The notes: a model not told the origin generated them from the sequence alone. 64,000 nucleotides of DNA from an uncultured Bacteroidales bacterium (GCA_902799685.1 CADCBO010000003.1:1-64000); one strand, 5' to 3'; shown: positions 25,733-35,199, counted from the stretch's first letter. Program-made: numbers and translations.

Positions 25733-27090
25733 TTGATTATTATCCTCTGGTTTTCGACAGATCCGCCATTGCTGCGAAGTGTAACATTGTAAACGCCTTT
25801 TGGCATTGCTTCTGTGTTGAAAGAAACGGAGTTTCCATTCTTTACCGGGGATGATTCAAGCACTTGTCCGGACATTCCGGTAATAGTTACATTGTCATTT
25901 GCCGAAGGTTGGGATACACTAATGTCAAGCCTGTTGCCTTGCTCTATGACCGTGGGGTCTATCACCATACGTGAAGGTGCCCTGGAGATGGATTGGACAC
26001 TGGTTGTAGTGGGGTCTATTACATATATACCTTCGTATGTTTTCCATCTGTAGTTAATACCCAAGCCTTTCTGTACATCCTCAGATGTAAGGATATAAAC
26101 CAGGCCGTTCAGTACCGATACGGTATTAATCCTGACATATGTAGTCCTTTCATCATTCGCATCGGGAATGCCTATGTAAGTCAGTTGTTCACCTTTGTCG
26201 TTCAATATCCTTAGGCCTTTGATGTAACCGGATTGCTGAACCCTTCTCCTTACAACCTGGTCATCGCAGATATAACCGTCGCCCGGGTGACGGGTCATCT
26301 CTATGTCAAAGGTCAGGAACTCCCAGTTGTCATCATTGTTGAATATGTTTTGACTGGCATAAACAACTGTTGTCGGATAGAAAGATCCGTCAATGTCCTG
26401 ATACAGGAATCCGGAAAGATTCATGGAATATGGTTCGTAGTCATTGGCAATAGAGAAATCCAGGTCTTTTGTCCATACGGCATTTGTGGTATCAAGTTCG
26501 GTATAATAACCAAAGTAGTGGTACATGCAGACGCAACTGTCATCGCTGACGCCCCAGAACTCATACGGATACTTACGGCCGTAACGCTCAAACAGGTAGA
26601 ACTGGTCATCCCTGAGGTTGTTGCCCATCAAAGCCTTCATGCCGTCGGCATCAAAGAACTCAATCAGCTGGAATGACTCTCCGTATCCCCATAATCTCCG
26701 GATGAAATCCTCTATCTCAGGAATCATGGACAGGGTGTAGGTGGTATCCTTATCCGTAAACTTGTCATAGAACTTGTTATCAAACCTGACTGTCTCAATC
26801 ACACCTTCGGCCTTCTCATAATATGTGTCCGATGACTCCTGCAGCGGAACAGAAATAGCCTGTTTGATGCCCTGTGGCCCCGGACTTTCATAGATGCCTA
26901 TCTCTGATTTATTCCCGTTGTGGTCAAAATCCACTACGGTCATATATGCCTTACCGTCTTTGGTCAGTTCCTTGGGCAGGGGGCTGACTGTTGATTCACT
27001 GCCCATACGGGCTTCCATCTGCACAGTCTGCGCTGTAAGTGTTGCTGATGCTGTAAGCAATGCTGCGATAATAAAAGAGTATTTTCCCAT
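25729..27090 (-). CDS. secreted protein with T9SS type A-like C-terminal domain
   Basis: The 453-residue product starts at the ATG at 27090 (MGKYSFIIAALLTASATLTA, a signal peptide); an upstream TTG-initiated extension is unlikely. The long middle is not recognised, with WGYGESFQLIEFFDADGMK and many aromatic residues. The last ~75 residues (GNRLDISVSQPSANDNVTIT, MPKGVYNVTLRSNGG) have the beta-sandwich pattern of type A sorting domains used by the type IX secretion system. Its stop overlaps the start of the fRMsr gene (ATGA). It is probably surface-attached or released. Confidence 0.75.
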   Translation of the reverse strand: MGKYSFIIAALLTASATLTAQTVQMEARMGSESTVSPLPKELTKDGKAYMTVVDFDHNGNKSEIGIYESPGPQGIKQAISVPLQESSDTYYEKAEGVIETVRFDNKFYDKFTDKDTTYTLSMIPEIEDFIRRLWGYGESFQLIEFFDADGMKALMGNNLRDDQFYLFERYGRKYPYEFWGVSDDSCVCMYHYFGYYTELDTTNAVWTKDLDFSIANDYEPYSMNLSGFLYQDIDGSFYPTTVVYASQNIFNNDDNWEFLTFDIEMTRHPGDGYICDDQVVRRRVQQSGYIKGLRILNDKGEQLTYIGIPDANDERTTYVRINTVSVLNGLVYILTSEDVQKGLGINYRWKTYEGIYVIDPTTTSVQSISRAPSRMVIDPTVIEQGNRLDISVSQPSANDNVTITGMSGQVLESSPVKNGNSVSFNTEAMPKGVYNVTLRSNGGSVENQRIIIK

Positions 27091-27182
27091 AACAGTCTTT
27101 CTGATAATTATCTGCAATAATAATCAATTGTTTTTATGTGACAAAGATTATCCATGCGTATCATTTTATTAATTTTGCGTTT

Positions 27183-27989
27183 ATGGCGGAGCATTGGAGC
27201 ATATATGCGGATTGGAATCCCTGGCATGGTTGTACAAAGATAAGCCCGGGTTGCAAGTACTGCTATGTCTATAGGCAGGATCAGATGTACGGTAGTGAGA
27301 TAGGGAGCAATCTGGCCCGCAAGACCGCCGCATTCAACCTGCCAGTTAAGCGTAAGCGTGACCGCAGCTGGAAAATTGAGCCGGGCAAGATGGTATTTAC
27401 CTGCTTTACATCAGATTTCCTGCTTAAGGATGCCGATGAGTGGCGCCCGGACTGCTGGCGTATGATGTTCTTTACCAAGCGGATAGACCGTTTCATGGAG
27501 TGCGTCCCTGATGACTGGGACGATGGCTATGACAACGTGCTGGTTGGCTGTACGGTTGAGAACCAGCAGATGGCTGACTATCGTCTGCCTATATTCAAGG
27601 CGCTGCCTATCAAGCACAAGTCAATCATTGTGTCGCCTTTGATATCGGCGGTGGATATATCTGAGTATCTGGACAGTAGTATTGAGGAGGTATCGGTAGG
27701 AGGGGAGTCGGGGGTTGATGCAAGGCCGTGTGATTATGAGTGGGTGCTGGATCTGCGTCGCCAGTGTGTTGAGAAGGATGTGCCGTTCAGGTTTCATCAG
27801 ACAGGCGCCAAGTTTATCAAAGACGGAAAGCAGTATTATGTGCGCCGTCCGTTTCAACTCAGTCAGGCACATAAGGCCAACATAGACTATAAGATAGACC
27901 AATTCTTTGTGCCGGAGAAAGTCAAATTTGAGTGGAAGGAATCGGACTATCGCCAGGAAGAGCTGTTTGATGTATTATTAACCGAATAA
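27183..27989 (+). CDS. DUF5131 / phage Gp37-Gp68-like protein
   Basis: The 268-residue product starts at the ATG at 27183, where MAEHWSIYADWNPWHGCTKI is the normal N-terminus; an ATG at 27138 would add a leader from the promoter region. Three Cys (C17, C24, C27) in GCTKISPGCKYCY resemble a radical-SAM-like cluster motif. VSVGGESG and FHQTGAKFIKDG are typical of the family (DUF5131, also named Gp37/Gp68). The biochemical role is not known to me. The gene is divergent from the T9SS-like gene. Confidence 0.87.
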   Translation: MAEHWSIYADWNPWHGCTKISPGCKYCYVYRQDQMYGSEIGSNLARKTAAFNLPVKRKRDRSWKIEPGKMVFTCFTSDFLLKDADEWRPDCWRMMFFTKRIDRFMECVPDDWDDGYDNVLVGCTVENQQMADYRLPIFKALPIKHKSIIVSPLISAVDISEYLDSSIEEVSVGGESGVDARPCDYEWVLDLRRQCVEKDVPFRFHQTGAKFIKDGKQYYVRRPFQLSQAHKANIDYKIDQFFVPEKVKFEWKESDYRQEELFDVLLTE

Positions 27990-27999
27990 ACTATAGGAT

Positions 28000-28611
28000 A
28001 TGAAAAAAATATTGTTCATTCAGATTACCTGCGCAGCTTTGATGCTGTGCGCTTGTGGCGGAAACCAACCGTCGGTCCAGAGTTTTGATGAAATCGTGGC
28101 ATCGCGCCGCAGTGTACGTGACTATGACGCTTCTAAGACAATCAGTCAGGAAGAGGTTATGGAACTTATCAAGTGTGCGCAGGAGGCTCCGTCGTGGGCC
28201 AATCAGCAGCCTTCAAAGTATTATGTGGCCATGAGCCCGGAGAAGGTGGCCGCCGTTAAGGATCTGGTGGGTGACGGTAACAAACGTAATACTGCGGGCG
28301 CTACCGTTATGATTGTATCAACGTATGTAAAGGGTAAATCAGGCTTTTTCCGTTCTAATCCGGCCAATGAGATTGGTGACGGTTGGGGCGCATACGATAA
28401 CGGCCTGAGTAATGCCTACTTTATACTGAAAGCCCGTGAGCGTGGGTTTGATACCTTGATTATGGGTATGCGTAATTCTGATGAACTGCGCAAGCTGTTT
28501 GCCATCCCTGAAGATGAGTGCATCATGGCGGTCATCAGCCTGGGTTACCGTGCTTCGGACCCCAACCGTCCGGACCGCAAACCGGTTAATGAGGTGGCAA
28601 AGTTTTTCTGA
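28000..28611 (+). CDS. nitroreductase family lipoprotein
   Basis: The 203-residue product has a lipoprotein-type signal (ALMLCAC, Cys about 20), which is unusual for a flavin nitroreductase. The catalytic body reads SFDEIVASRRSVRDYD and EAPSWANQQPSKYYVAM (FMN-binding), with MGMRNSDELRKLF near the end. The family reduces nitro groups, quinones or flavin-linked substrates with NAD(P)H. A lipidated form would lie in the periplasm, where NAD(P)H is not available, so the electron donor is uncertain. It is 10 bases after the DUF5131 gene. Confidence 0.85.
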   Translation: MKKILFIQITCAALMLCACGGNQPSVQSFDEIVASRRSVRDYDASKTISQEEVMELIKCAQEAPSWANQQPSKYYVAMSPEKVAAVKDLVGDGNKRNTAGATVMIVSTYVKGKSGFFRSNPANEIGDGWGAYDNGLSNAYFILKARERGFDTLIMGMRNSDELRKLFAIPEDECIMAVISLGYRASDPNRPDRKPVNEVAKFF

Positions 28612-28625
28612 TGCCATTTTTAGTT

Positions 28626-28633
28626 TATATTTG
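28626..28633 (+). promoter_or_regulatory. -7 element upstream of the RidA gene
   Basis: TATATTTG fits the Bacteroidota -7 consensus, 17 bases before the RidA ATG. The -33 region is T-rich (about 28603) but lacks a clean TTTG. Confidence 0.5.
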
Positions 28634-28650
28634 CAGAAACTATTATAACA

Positions 28651-29025
28651 ATGAAAAAGACAATTGCTACAATCAAGGCTCCGGCTGCAATAGGACCATA
28701 TTCACAGGCAGTTAATCTGAACGGTACGGTGTTTGTATCGGGACAGCTTCCGGTAAATCCTGCCGATGGAACAATTCCTGCGGGTATTGAAATGCAGACC
28801 CGTCAGGCTTTGGATAATATCGGCGCAATACTGAATGAGTCCGGACTGACATTCAATGATATAGTAAAGACTACGGTGCTGATGGCCGACCTTAAGGATT
28901 TTGCGGCTATGAACGCAGTGTATGCCGAGTATTTCCCGCAGGATAAGCCTGCCCGTGCATGTTTTCAGGTGGCAGCTGTGCCCAGAGGTGCACTTTTGGA
29001 GATTGAAGCGATAGCCGGAAGGTAA
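28651..29025 (+). CDS. ridA: RidA family enamine/imine deaminase
   Basis: RidA hydrolyses reactive 2-aminoacrylate and related enamines made by PLP enzymes. The 124-residue product has the family pattern: AIGPYSQAV, FVSGQLPVNPADG, DNIGAILNESG, and the active-site PARACFQVAAVPRGALLEIE with the conserved Arg and Glu. It is full length. It has its own likely promoter and is followed 9 bases later by a sensor kinase gene. Confidence 0.95.
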   Translation: MKKTIATIKAPAAIGPYSQAVNLNGTVFVSGQLPVNPADGTIPAGIEMQTRQALDNIGAILNESGLTFNDIVKTTVLMADLKDFAAMNAVYAEYFPQDKPARACFQVAAVPRGALLEIEAIAGR

Positions 29026-29034
29026 GGCTCATAT

Positions 29035-30975
29035 ATGAGAATTGCGCATGGTTTCCTGTTCTGTTTGGTCATGGCGTTTGCCACGACCTCAGTCTGTTTT
29101 GCTCAGAATAATCCTTATCAGATTGATGATGAGTGTTATAAATACATGACGGAGGCCGACAGACTGATTGGTAAGCCGGGATTTGACGAACAGAATGAGG
29201 CTTTGCTCAGGACTGCTCTGCTTAAGGAAGACAAGAAAGCAGAGGTACTGTACTACGTTGAAAAACTGCGTGATAATACACGCAGGCCGGAAGCGGACGA
29301 GCAACAGGTTCTGGAATCACAGGCCAGACTCAAGGAGATAGCGGAGCGGTATGATTACATGCAGTATTATTTCCAGTCCTATCAGTTTGTAAAGAACTAT
29401 TACTACAATAACGGTAAACGCCTCAGGGCACTTGATGTGCTGCTTGAGATGCAGCAACTGGCAATTGCCAAGGATAATGAGTACGGTAAGTGGCTCTCGG
29501 ACGGGGAGTTGGCGTCAATCTATTTAAATTTCGGTGCAGGAAAGGCTGCAAGAAGTAATCTGGCCAGACTGATTGACATTTACAACAACACTGATAATCC
29601 TACTATCCGAAGGCAGAGCCTGTCTAACTATTATCTCAACTATGCCGAGGCCTTTGCGGTCGATGTGGACTCTGTGGAGATTTATGTCAATATGGCATGG
29701 AAGGCGGCCAAGATTGAAACTGACTCTGTAAGGTGCGCCAGGGAGACTGCCAAGATTCAAGCCATGAAGGGCAACCGCAGTGAGTATGCCAAATACAGGG
29801 ATATCTGTCTGAGTTCGGACAACATCAATGCGATAGGGCGCTATACCGGATTTCTGTTCAGTTGCATAGATGAGATTTTTGACGGTACCTTTAATCACGA
29901 TCAAAAAGAGATTTATACTGGTATTTCAATAAATAACATAAGGGTACTGTCTTGTGTGGCCGAGGCTACCGGTCAGTACAAGCTGGCAGGTTACCTTAAG
30001 AACATCTGCTTGGACGGAAAGGAGAAAGAACTCAATGACCTGTTGGATATGAACCTGAGTGAGATGGAGGCCAAGTACAAGAACAATGAGCTATCGGCCA
30101 CCATTGAGGAGCAGACATCAGAGCTGAAGGTTGTAAATGTCATAGTAGCAGTCTTGTTGTCAGTCATTCTGTTGGGTGGTATCCTAGGCCTTTATATATA
30201 TGTAAGGAATCTCAGGAAGAGCCAGCGTAAGGACCGTATCATGATAGCCGAACTCACAGAGGCCAATGAGCGGGCCCGTGCTGCTGACGTGGCCAAGACA
30301 CAGTTCATACAGAATATGACACACGAGTTGCGTACCCCGCTCAATGCCATATCGGGCTTTTCGCAGGTGCTGAGCATGACCGATGACATGTCTGTACAGG
30401 ACAAGAAAGAAATGGCCGGTTATATTGTTGAGAATACCAATATTATGACCATGCTGATAGATGACATCATCAACTCGTCGGCTATGGACAGGAATGAGTA
30501 TGAGGTTGTTATGGAAGATGCCGAGTGCGGGCAGTTATGCCGTGACTCAATGGCTACTGCCGAGTATCGTCTGCAACGTGGTGTAAAGATGCGGTTCAAG
30601 CCTACTATGCCAATCCCATACAACATTAGGACTGACGCCAGGCGTGTGCAGCAGGTGTTGATCAACCTGCTGACCAATGCTTGCAAGCATACTGTCAAGG
30701 GAGAGATACGTCTGGGCTGCTCTGTAACCGAGGTGCCGGGTATGCTTTCTTTCAGCGTTGAGGATACAGGCCCGGGTATTCCGGCCTCCGAGGCTGAACA
30801 TATATTTGAGCGATTTGTCAAACTGGACTCATTCGTACAGGGTACAGGACTGGGACTGAGTATATGCCGTCAGATAGCGCAGGCATTGGGCGGCAGCGTG
30901 TATCTAGACACTGAATATACCGGTGGGGCTCGATTTGTTTTCAATGTTCCGGTATCAGGACAGACTGAAGAATAG
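29035..30975 (+). CDS. sensor histidine kinase with periplasmic helical-repeat domain
   Basis: The 646-residue protein has a signal peptide (ending VCFAQ), a large periplasmic all-helical region (about 25-345, TPR-like pairs), one membrane helix (about 365-388), a coiled-coil linker, HisKA with QNMTHELRTPL (H430), and HATPase motifs LINLLTNACKH, VEDTGPGIP and GTGLGLSI. No receiver or DNA-binding domain is attached and no response regulator lies next to it, so its partner is elsewhere. The phosphotransfer core looks complete. Confidence 0.9.
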   Translation: MRIAHGFLFCLVMAFATTSVCFAQNNPYQIDDECYKYMTEADRLIGKPGFDEQNEALLRTALLKEDKKAEVLYYVEKLRDNTRRPEADEQQVLESQARLKEIAERYDYMQYYFQSYQFVKNYYYNNGKRLRALDVLLEMQQLAIAKDNEYGKWLSDGELASIYLNFGAGKAARSNLARLIDIYNNTDNPTIRRQSLSNYYLNYAEAFAVDVDSVEIYVNMAWKAAKIETDSVRCARETAKIQAMKGNRSEYAKYRDICLSSDNINAIGRYTGFLFSCIDEIFDGTFNHDQKEIYTGISINNIRVLSCVAEATGQYKLAGYLKNICLDGKEKELNDLLDMNLSEMEAKYKNNELSATIEEQTSELKVVNVIVAVLLSVILLGGILGLYIYVRNLRKSQRKDRIMIAELTEANERARAADVAKTQFIQNMTHELRTPLNAISGFSQVLSMTDDMSVQDKKEMAGYIVENTNIMTMLIDDIINSSAMDRNEYEVVMEDAECGQLCRDSMATAEYRLQRGVKMRFKPTMPIPYNIRTDARRVQQVLINLLTNACKHTVKGEIRLGCSVTEVPGMLSFSVEDTGPGIPASEAEHIFERFVKLDSFVQGTGLGLSICRQIAQALGGSVYLDTEYTGGARFVFNVPVSGQTEE

Positions 30976-30978
30976 GAT

Positions 30979-31632
30979 ATGGAGCATAGAACTGATACAT
31001 ATTTCACCGTTAAGGATAGCGCACAGACTCAGTTTGTGGAGCAGCGCAGCAGGTTCATTTCCTTTATCTGGCATGTAACTCAGGCCGATGAGGTTAAGGA
31101 GCGTATAGCAGCCCTGCAGAAAGAGTATTACGATGCGCGTCATATATGTTATGCCTATATGTTAGGCCCGGATCGTACAGAGTGGCGTGCCAATGACAAC
31201 GGCGAACCGTCTGGTACAGCTGGAAAACCCATTCTGGGACAGATAAATAGTGCCGGACTAAGTGATGTGCTGATAGCTGTGGTCCGATACTTTGGTGGCG
31301 TGAAACTGGGAACCTCAGGACTGACAGAGGCCTACCGTTTGGGTGCCCACCAGGTGATAGAGAAGGCCGAAGTCATCACGGCGTACGTGGAGCGCGAAGT
31401 CACCGTGCTTTTCACTTACAACATGATGAATGTGGTGATGAAGGCGGCAAAGGACCTGGATGTGCAGATGGGTGCACAGGATTGGGGGAGTTTCACGAAT
31501 GATAAGTTTTCTGGTAGTTTTGACTGCAAGATGACCTTCAGAGCTAGGCTTTCAGTGGCCGATGAGTTGGAGAGGAAACTGGATGCGATAGGCGAGACTC
31601 AGGCAGTAAGAGAGATAATTATTGATAAATGA
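30979..31632 (+). CDS. YigZ/IMPACT family protein
   Basis: The 217-residue product carries the YigZ/IMPACT motifs: FVEQRSRFISFIWHV, DARHICYAYMLG, NDNGEPSGTAGKPIL and VVRYFGGVKLGTSGLTEAYR, followed by an EF-G-like C-terminal domain. The family is conserved and possibly translation-linked, but its precise bacterial role is unsettled. It starts 3 bases after the kinase gene and ends one base before the GH67 start. Confidence 0.93.
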   Translation: MEHRTDTYFTVKDSAQTQFVEQRSRFISFIWHVTQADEVKERIAALQKEYYDARHICYAYMLGPDRTEWRANDNGEPSGTAGKPILGQINSAGLSDVLIAVVRYFGGVKLGTSGLTEAYRLGAHQVIEKAEVITAYVEREVTVLFTYNMMNVVMKAAKDLDVQMGAQDWGSFTNDKFSGSFDCKMTFRARLSVADELERKLDAIGETQAVREIIIDK

Positions 31633-31633
31633 T

Positions 31634-33721
31634 ATGAGAATAGTAAAGAACGTTTTCGGACTGTCCGTAGCTTTGATGGCTATGAGTATACAGTCCTGCA
31701 CTCAGGCTAGGCCTGAAAACGAGAGTGGACATGATCTGTGGCTGGGAGACATAACCGTAAAAGGGGAATCACAAAAACCAGCATGGCAGAGGGAATGTGA
31801 ACTAATTGACCCAAAGGCACTTGGCGTAGATGAAATTAGTGTTCCTGTATCTGGAAATTTCAATGGTGATTTGGGTGGTGAGGGATTCAGCATAAACTGT
31901 ACAAACAAGCATGTTTCAGTTATTGCCAATACTGATGCCGGCAGATTGTATGCAATGTTCTATCTTAAGAGAATGGCAGACTGTGGTGAGAAGATAGAGG
32001 ACAAGTTCCTGGTTACAGAAAAACCTGCGTTCCAATATCGTGTACTTAACCACTGGGATAATCCCAACCTTACTGTGGAGCGCGGATACGCAGGCAAGTC
32101 TCTCTGGAAATGGGAGGAACTGCCCGGAAAGATACGCCCGGAGTATGAGGAGTACGCACGCGCCAACGCATCGATAGGAATTAACGGCACAGTTCTGAAC
32201 AATGTGAATGCCGATGCACGTATGCTCTCACGTGAGTATTTGGAGAAGGTAAAGGTACTGGCCGACATATTCCGCCCATACAATATCAAGGTATATCTGT
32301 CATTGAATTTTGCGGCCCCCAAGCACTTGGCAAACCTTAAGACCAGCGATCCTCTTGACAAGGATGTAATCAAGTGGTGGAACGATAAGGTTGCCGAGAT
32401 ATACAGCATAATCCCGGACTTTGGAGGATTCCTGGTAAAGGCCAACTCTGAAGGCCAATCCGGCCCTCAGGACTATGGCCGTACGCATGCTGACGGCGCA
32501 AATATGATAGCCGATGCAGTGAAGCCTTATGGAGGCATTGTGATGTGGAGAGCATTCGTGTATGCCGCAACGTCACCTGACCGCGCCAAGCAGGCTGTTG
32601 AGGAGTTCAAGCCGCTGGATGGACAGTTCCGTGACAACGTGATCATCCAGATCAAGAACGGACCGGTTGATTTCCAGCCGCGTGAGCCTTTCAGCCCTCT
32701 GTTCGGTCAGATGGAAAAGACCAACGTGATGGCCGAGATGCAGATTACCCAGGAGTATCTGGGGCACAGCAACCACATGGTCTATCTGCACCCCATGTGG
32801 AAGGAGTGCCTGGATTCCGATACATATCAGAAGGGTAAGGGAAGCACCGTGGCAGCCGAGACTCTTGGTAAGGTACATGGCAACACCCAGTGGAGCGCAA
32901 TTGCCGGTGTTACAAACATAGGCGACAGCGTGAACTGGTGCGGACATCAGCTGGCTCAGGCTAACTGGTACGCATTCGGTCGTATGGCGTGGAACCCTGA
33001 CCTGAGTTCGGAACAGATCATAGATGAGTGGCTCAAGCAGACCTTCACTCCGGACAAGAAGTTTGTGGAGCCTGTGGCCAAGATGATGCTGGCATCTCGC
33101 GAGGCTTGCGTCAAGTATGAGATGCCTATGGGATTGCACCACTGCTTCTCGGGCGCAGGACACTATGGCCCCGGACCTTGGGACCGCTCGTCACGCCCGG
33201 ACTGGGAGCCTGCATACTATCACAAGGCAGCAGCCGACGGTATAGGATTTGACCGTACATCCAAGACCGGAACCGATGCCGTATCGCAGTATCATGAGCC
33301 GTTGCGCTCACTCTATGACAATGTTGAGACCTGTCCCAAGGAACTTATCCTGTGGTTCCACCATCTGCCTTGGGATTATAAGATGAAGAGCGGCCGTACC
33401 TTGTGGAACGAACTCTGCTACACCTTTGAGGAAGGCATTCAGGAGGCACGCGGCTTCATAAAGACCTGGGAAAGCGTAGAGAAATATGTTGACCCGTATC
33501 GTTACGGACAGGTTCATGAGAAACTGATACGTCAGGCCAAGGACGCCATCTGGTGGCGTGACGCCCTGATGCTCTATTTTCAGCAGTACTCAAAGATGGA
33601 TATCCCGTCAGACTGCACGCAGCCTCAGCATACTCTTGATGAGTTGCGCAGTTTCCGTCTGCGTATATCCAACTATGAGACTCCGGCTCTTGACAAACTG
33701 CCGGAATACACTCTGGAGTGA
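31634..33721 (+). CDS. GH67 alpha-glucuronidase lipoprotein
   Basis: GH67 enzymes remove 4-O-methyl-glucuronic acid from the non-reducing end of xylo-oligosaccharides. The 695-residue product has a lipoprotein signal (SIQSC), an N-terminal GH67 domain, and the catalytic barrel with FQYRVLNHWDNPNLTVERGY, GGFLVKANSEGQSGPQDYGR and HNTQ-like downstream segments (LGKVHGNTQWSAIAG). I took the ATG at 31634 over a TTG at 31622 that overlaps YigZ. It is probably periplasmic or cell-surface, serving xylan use. No other xylan genes are near. Confidence 0.93.
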   Translation: MRIVKNVFGLSVALMAMSIQSCTQARPENESGHDLWLGDITVKGESQKPAWQRECELIDPKALGVDEISVPVSGNFNGDLGGEGFSINCTNKHVSVIANTDAGRLYAMFYLKRMADCGEKIEDKFLVTEKPAFQYRVLNHWDNPNLTVERGYAGKSLWKWEELPGKIRPEYEEYARANASIGINGTVLNNVNADARMLSREYLEKVKVLADIFRPYNIKVYLSLNFAAPKHLANLKTSDPLDKDVIKWWNDKVAEIYSIIPDFGGFLVKANSEGQSGPQDYGRTHADGANMIADAVKPYGGIVMWRAFVYAATSPDRAKQAVEEFKPLDGQFRDNVIIQIKNGPVDFQPREPFSPLFGQMEKTNVMAEMQITQEYLGHSNHMVYLHPMWKECLDSDTYQKGKGSTVAAETLGKVHGNTQWSAIAGVTNIGDSVNWCGHQLAQANWYAFGRMAWNPDLSSEQIIDEWLKQTFTPDKKFVEPVAKMMLASREACVKYEMPMGLHHCFSGAGHYGPGPWDRSSRPDWEPAYYHKAAADGIGFDRTSKTGTDAVSQYHEPLRSLYDNVETCPKELILWFHHLPWDYKMKSGRTLWNELCYTFEEGIQEARGFIKTWESVEKYVDPYRYGQVHEKLIRQAKDAIWWRDALMLYFQQYSKMDIPSDCTQPQHTLDELRSFRLRISNYETPALDKLPEYTLE

Positions 33722-33772
33722 TGTTTCAAGATTATACTTTTTTCATTAACCAATTAATATTTATAAAAAGCT

Positions 33773-34228
33773 ATGGCATCAATTTCTGATCTTATCTTGA
33801 AGCAGGTAACATCATCTGCTGGTAAAATTGACATCCCCGCAGGGATAAAGGACAAAGTTCTGGGCGGTCTCTCAGATTCAATAGTTGACAGCCTTACCCA
33901 GACCGCTGCCAAGTCAGGCGGCATTGACATGATTAAGGATCTTGTAACAGGCAAGACCAAAGCTGCTGCAAGTCCTATCACATCGCTGGCTACAAACCTG
34001 TTTACCAAGAATATTCTGGGTAAAATGGATTTGGGTTCATCCGCATCCGCTCTCACAGGACTTATCCCTGGTGTACTGGGTAACCTTTCATCCTTCATCA
34101 AGGACCAGGACGGTGACGGTGATATAGACCTTCAGGATTTCCTGGCTGCACTGAGTGGCGGCAAGGGAGGTATCCTTAAATCTGCCGGTTCACTGCTGGG
34201 CGGCTTGGGCGGCCTGTTCAAGAAGTGA
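33773..34228 (+). CDS. small Gly/Ser-rich protein with a calcium-loop motif
   Basis: The 151-residue product lacks a signal peptide. It is rich in small residues, with repeated amphipathic segments (ILKQVTSSAGKIDIPAGI; KSAGSLLGGLGGLFKK at the end). DQDGDGDIDLQDF (about 115-127) is a close match to an EF-hand or dockerin-type Ca2+ loop. Similar small proteins occur in Bacteroidales, but I cannot name a function. It follows GH67 after 51 bases. Confidence 0.7.
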   Translation: MASISDLILKQVTSSAGKIDIPAGIKDKVLGGLSDSIVDSLTQTAAKSGGIDMIKDLVTGKTKAAASPITSLATNLFTKNILGKMDLGSSASALTGLIPGVLGNLSSFIKDQDGDGDIDLQDFLAALSGGKGGILKSAGSLLGGLGGLFKK

Positions 34229-34254
34229 TTGCGTTGCAAAAAAAGTTGATAAAA

Positions 34255-34285
34255 TGTGAATATTGATAAAAACTGACTATATTTG
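34255..34285 (+). promoter_or_regulatory. promoter of the small barrel gene
   Basis: TGTG (34255-34258), 19 bases, then TATATTTG (34278-34285) fits the Bacteroidota promoter with a one-base change in the -33 box. It ends 31 bases before the ATG at 34317. Confidence 0.6.
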
Positions 34286-34316
34286 CAGTATCATTTACTA
34301 ATTAAAAAGAGAAAAA

Positions 34317-34907
34317 ATGAAGAAATTAATGATTATGGCATTAGCTCTGCTCACAGCAGGAATTGCCAGTGCTCAGGTTACTTACTCAATTGGTTACATC
34401 AACACCAGTTCTAAAAGTGAAACAAAGTTTGGTGGTATTACTACTACCAGCACAAGCCAGATGAACGGTTTTACAATCTCTGTTGATGACAACATCAATC
34501 TGGCCGGTGACCTTAATGTTGCTCCCGGATTAGGAATGGATCTGTCTTTCAGAAAGGACAATGGCATAAATTATAATAAGTTCGGAATCTATATTCCGGT
34601 TGATTTCAACTATGGTTTTGCTCTTGGCTCAAACCTTAAGTTGTTCATTTTTGCAGGTCCTACTTTGGATCTTGGACTGATAAGCAGCGCCAAGGACGGT
34701 AATGGCAACAAGGCTAACTTATATAAGGAGAATGAAGGAAACATGAGCCGCTTTGATCTTCTTCTTGGTGGTGGTGCTTGGGTTACTATCCAGGACCAGT
34801 TCCGTTTCAAGATTGGCTATAAGGCTGGCATGCTGAATACCTGCAAGACAGACAATGTTACTGTAAAGAACAATGTTCTCTCAGTATCTGTAGGTTACAT
34901 TTTCTAA
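34317..34907 (+). CDS. outer-membrane beta-barrel protein
   Basis: The 196-residue product has a signal peptide (ALALLTAGIASAQ) and then alternating amphipathic strands with Gly/aromatic turns, ending in VSVGYIF, the usual terminal aromatic of an outer-membrane barrel. The size suits an eight-stranded barrel of the OmpX/PorT-like type found in Bacteroidota. It has its own promoter and terminator. Its function is unknown. Confidence 0.8.
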   Translation: MKKLMIMALALLTAGIASAQVTYSIGYINTSSKSETKFGGITTTSTSQMNGFTISVDDNINLAGDLNVAPGLGMDLSFRKDNGINYNKFGIYIPVDFNYGFALGSNLKLFIFAGPTLDLGLISSAKDGNGNKANLYKENEGNMSRFDLLLGGGAWVTIQDQFRFKIGYKAGMLNTCKTDNVTVKNNVLSVSVGYIF

Positions 34908-34926
34908 AACAAATTCTTACTTAAAT

Positions 34927-34960
34927 AAAAAATGGCGTCCATTCGGGCGCCATTTTTTTT
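34927..34960 (+). terminator. terminator of the small barrel gene
   Basis: AAAATGGCG pairs with CGCCATTTT around a ten-base loop, followed by a run of eight or nine T. It lies 20 bases after the stop codon. Confidence 0.85.
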
Positions 34961-34994
34961 GGCTCGGAGAGCCCCCTGTTTCCGTTAGGAAACT

Positions 34995-35021
34995 AAAAAA
35001 AAGAGGTGGGACAACAGTCCC
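34995..35021 (-). terminator. terminator of tRNA-Thr
   Basis: On the minus strand GGGAC-TGTT-GTCCC is followed by ACCTC and eight T. It is a short terminator for the tRNA transcript. Its first stem arm overlaps the inverted repeat that can pair with the tRNA 3' half. Confidence 0.65.
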
Positions 35022-35036
35022 GCTTTAGGCTCGAAG

Positions 35037-35051
<15 letters not shown>
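35017..35051. repeat. inverted repeat between the tRNA-Thr 3' half and its trailer
   Basis: GTCCCGCTTTAGGCTC (35017-35032) and GAGCCGAAAGCGGGAC (35036-35051) pair at 15 of 16 positions around a 3-base loop. The second arm is the T-arm and acceptor 3' strand of the tRNA itself. The trailer can therefore compete with the mature tRNA fold and, separately, with the terminator stem. Confidence 0.75.
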
Positions 35052-35110
<59 letters not shown>

Positions 35111-35199
35111 GATTTCGGCCGCGAAGGTAGTCATTTTCCATAAAACAGAAACTTAGTTTTCACGTCTTTTTAATAGATACGTCGTTAATTGCAGCATAA

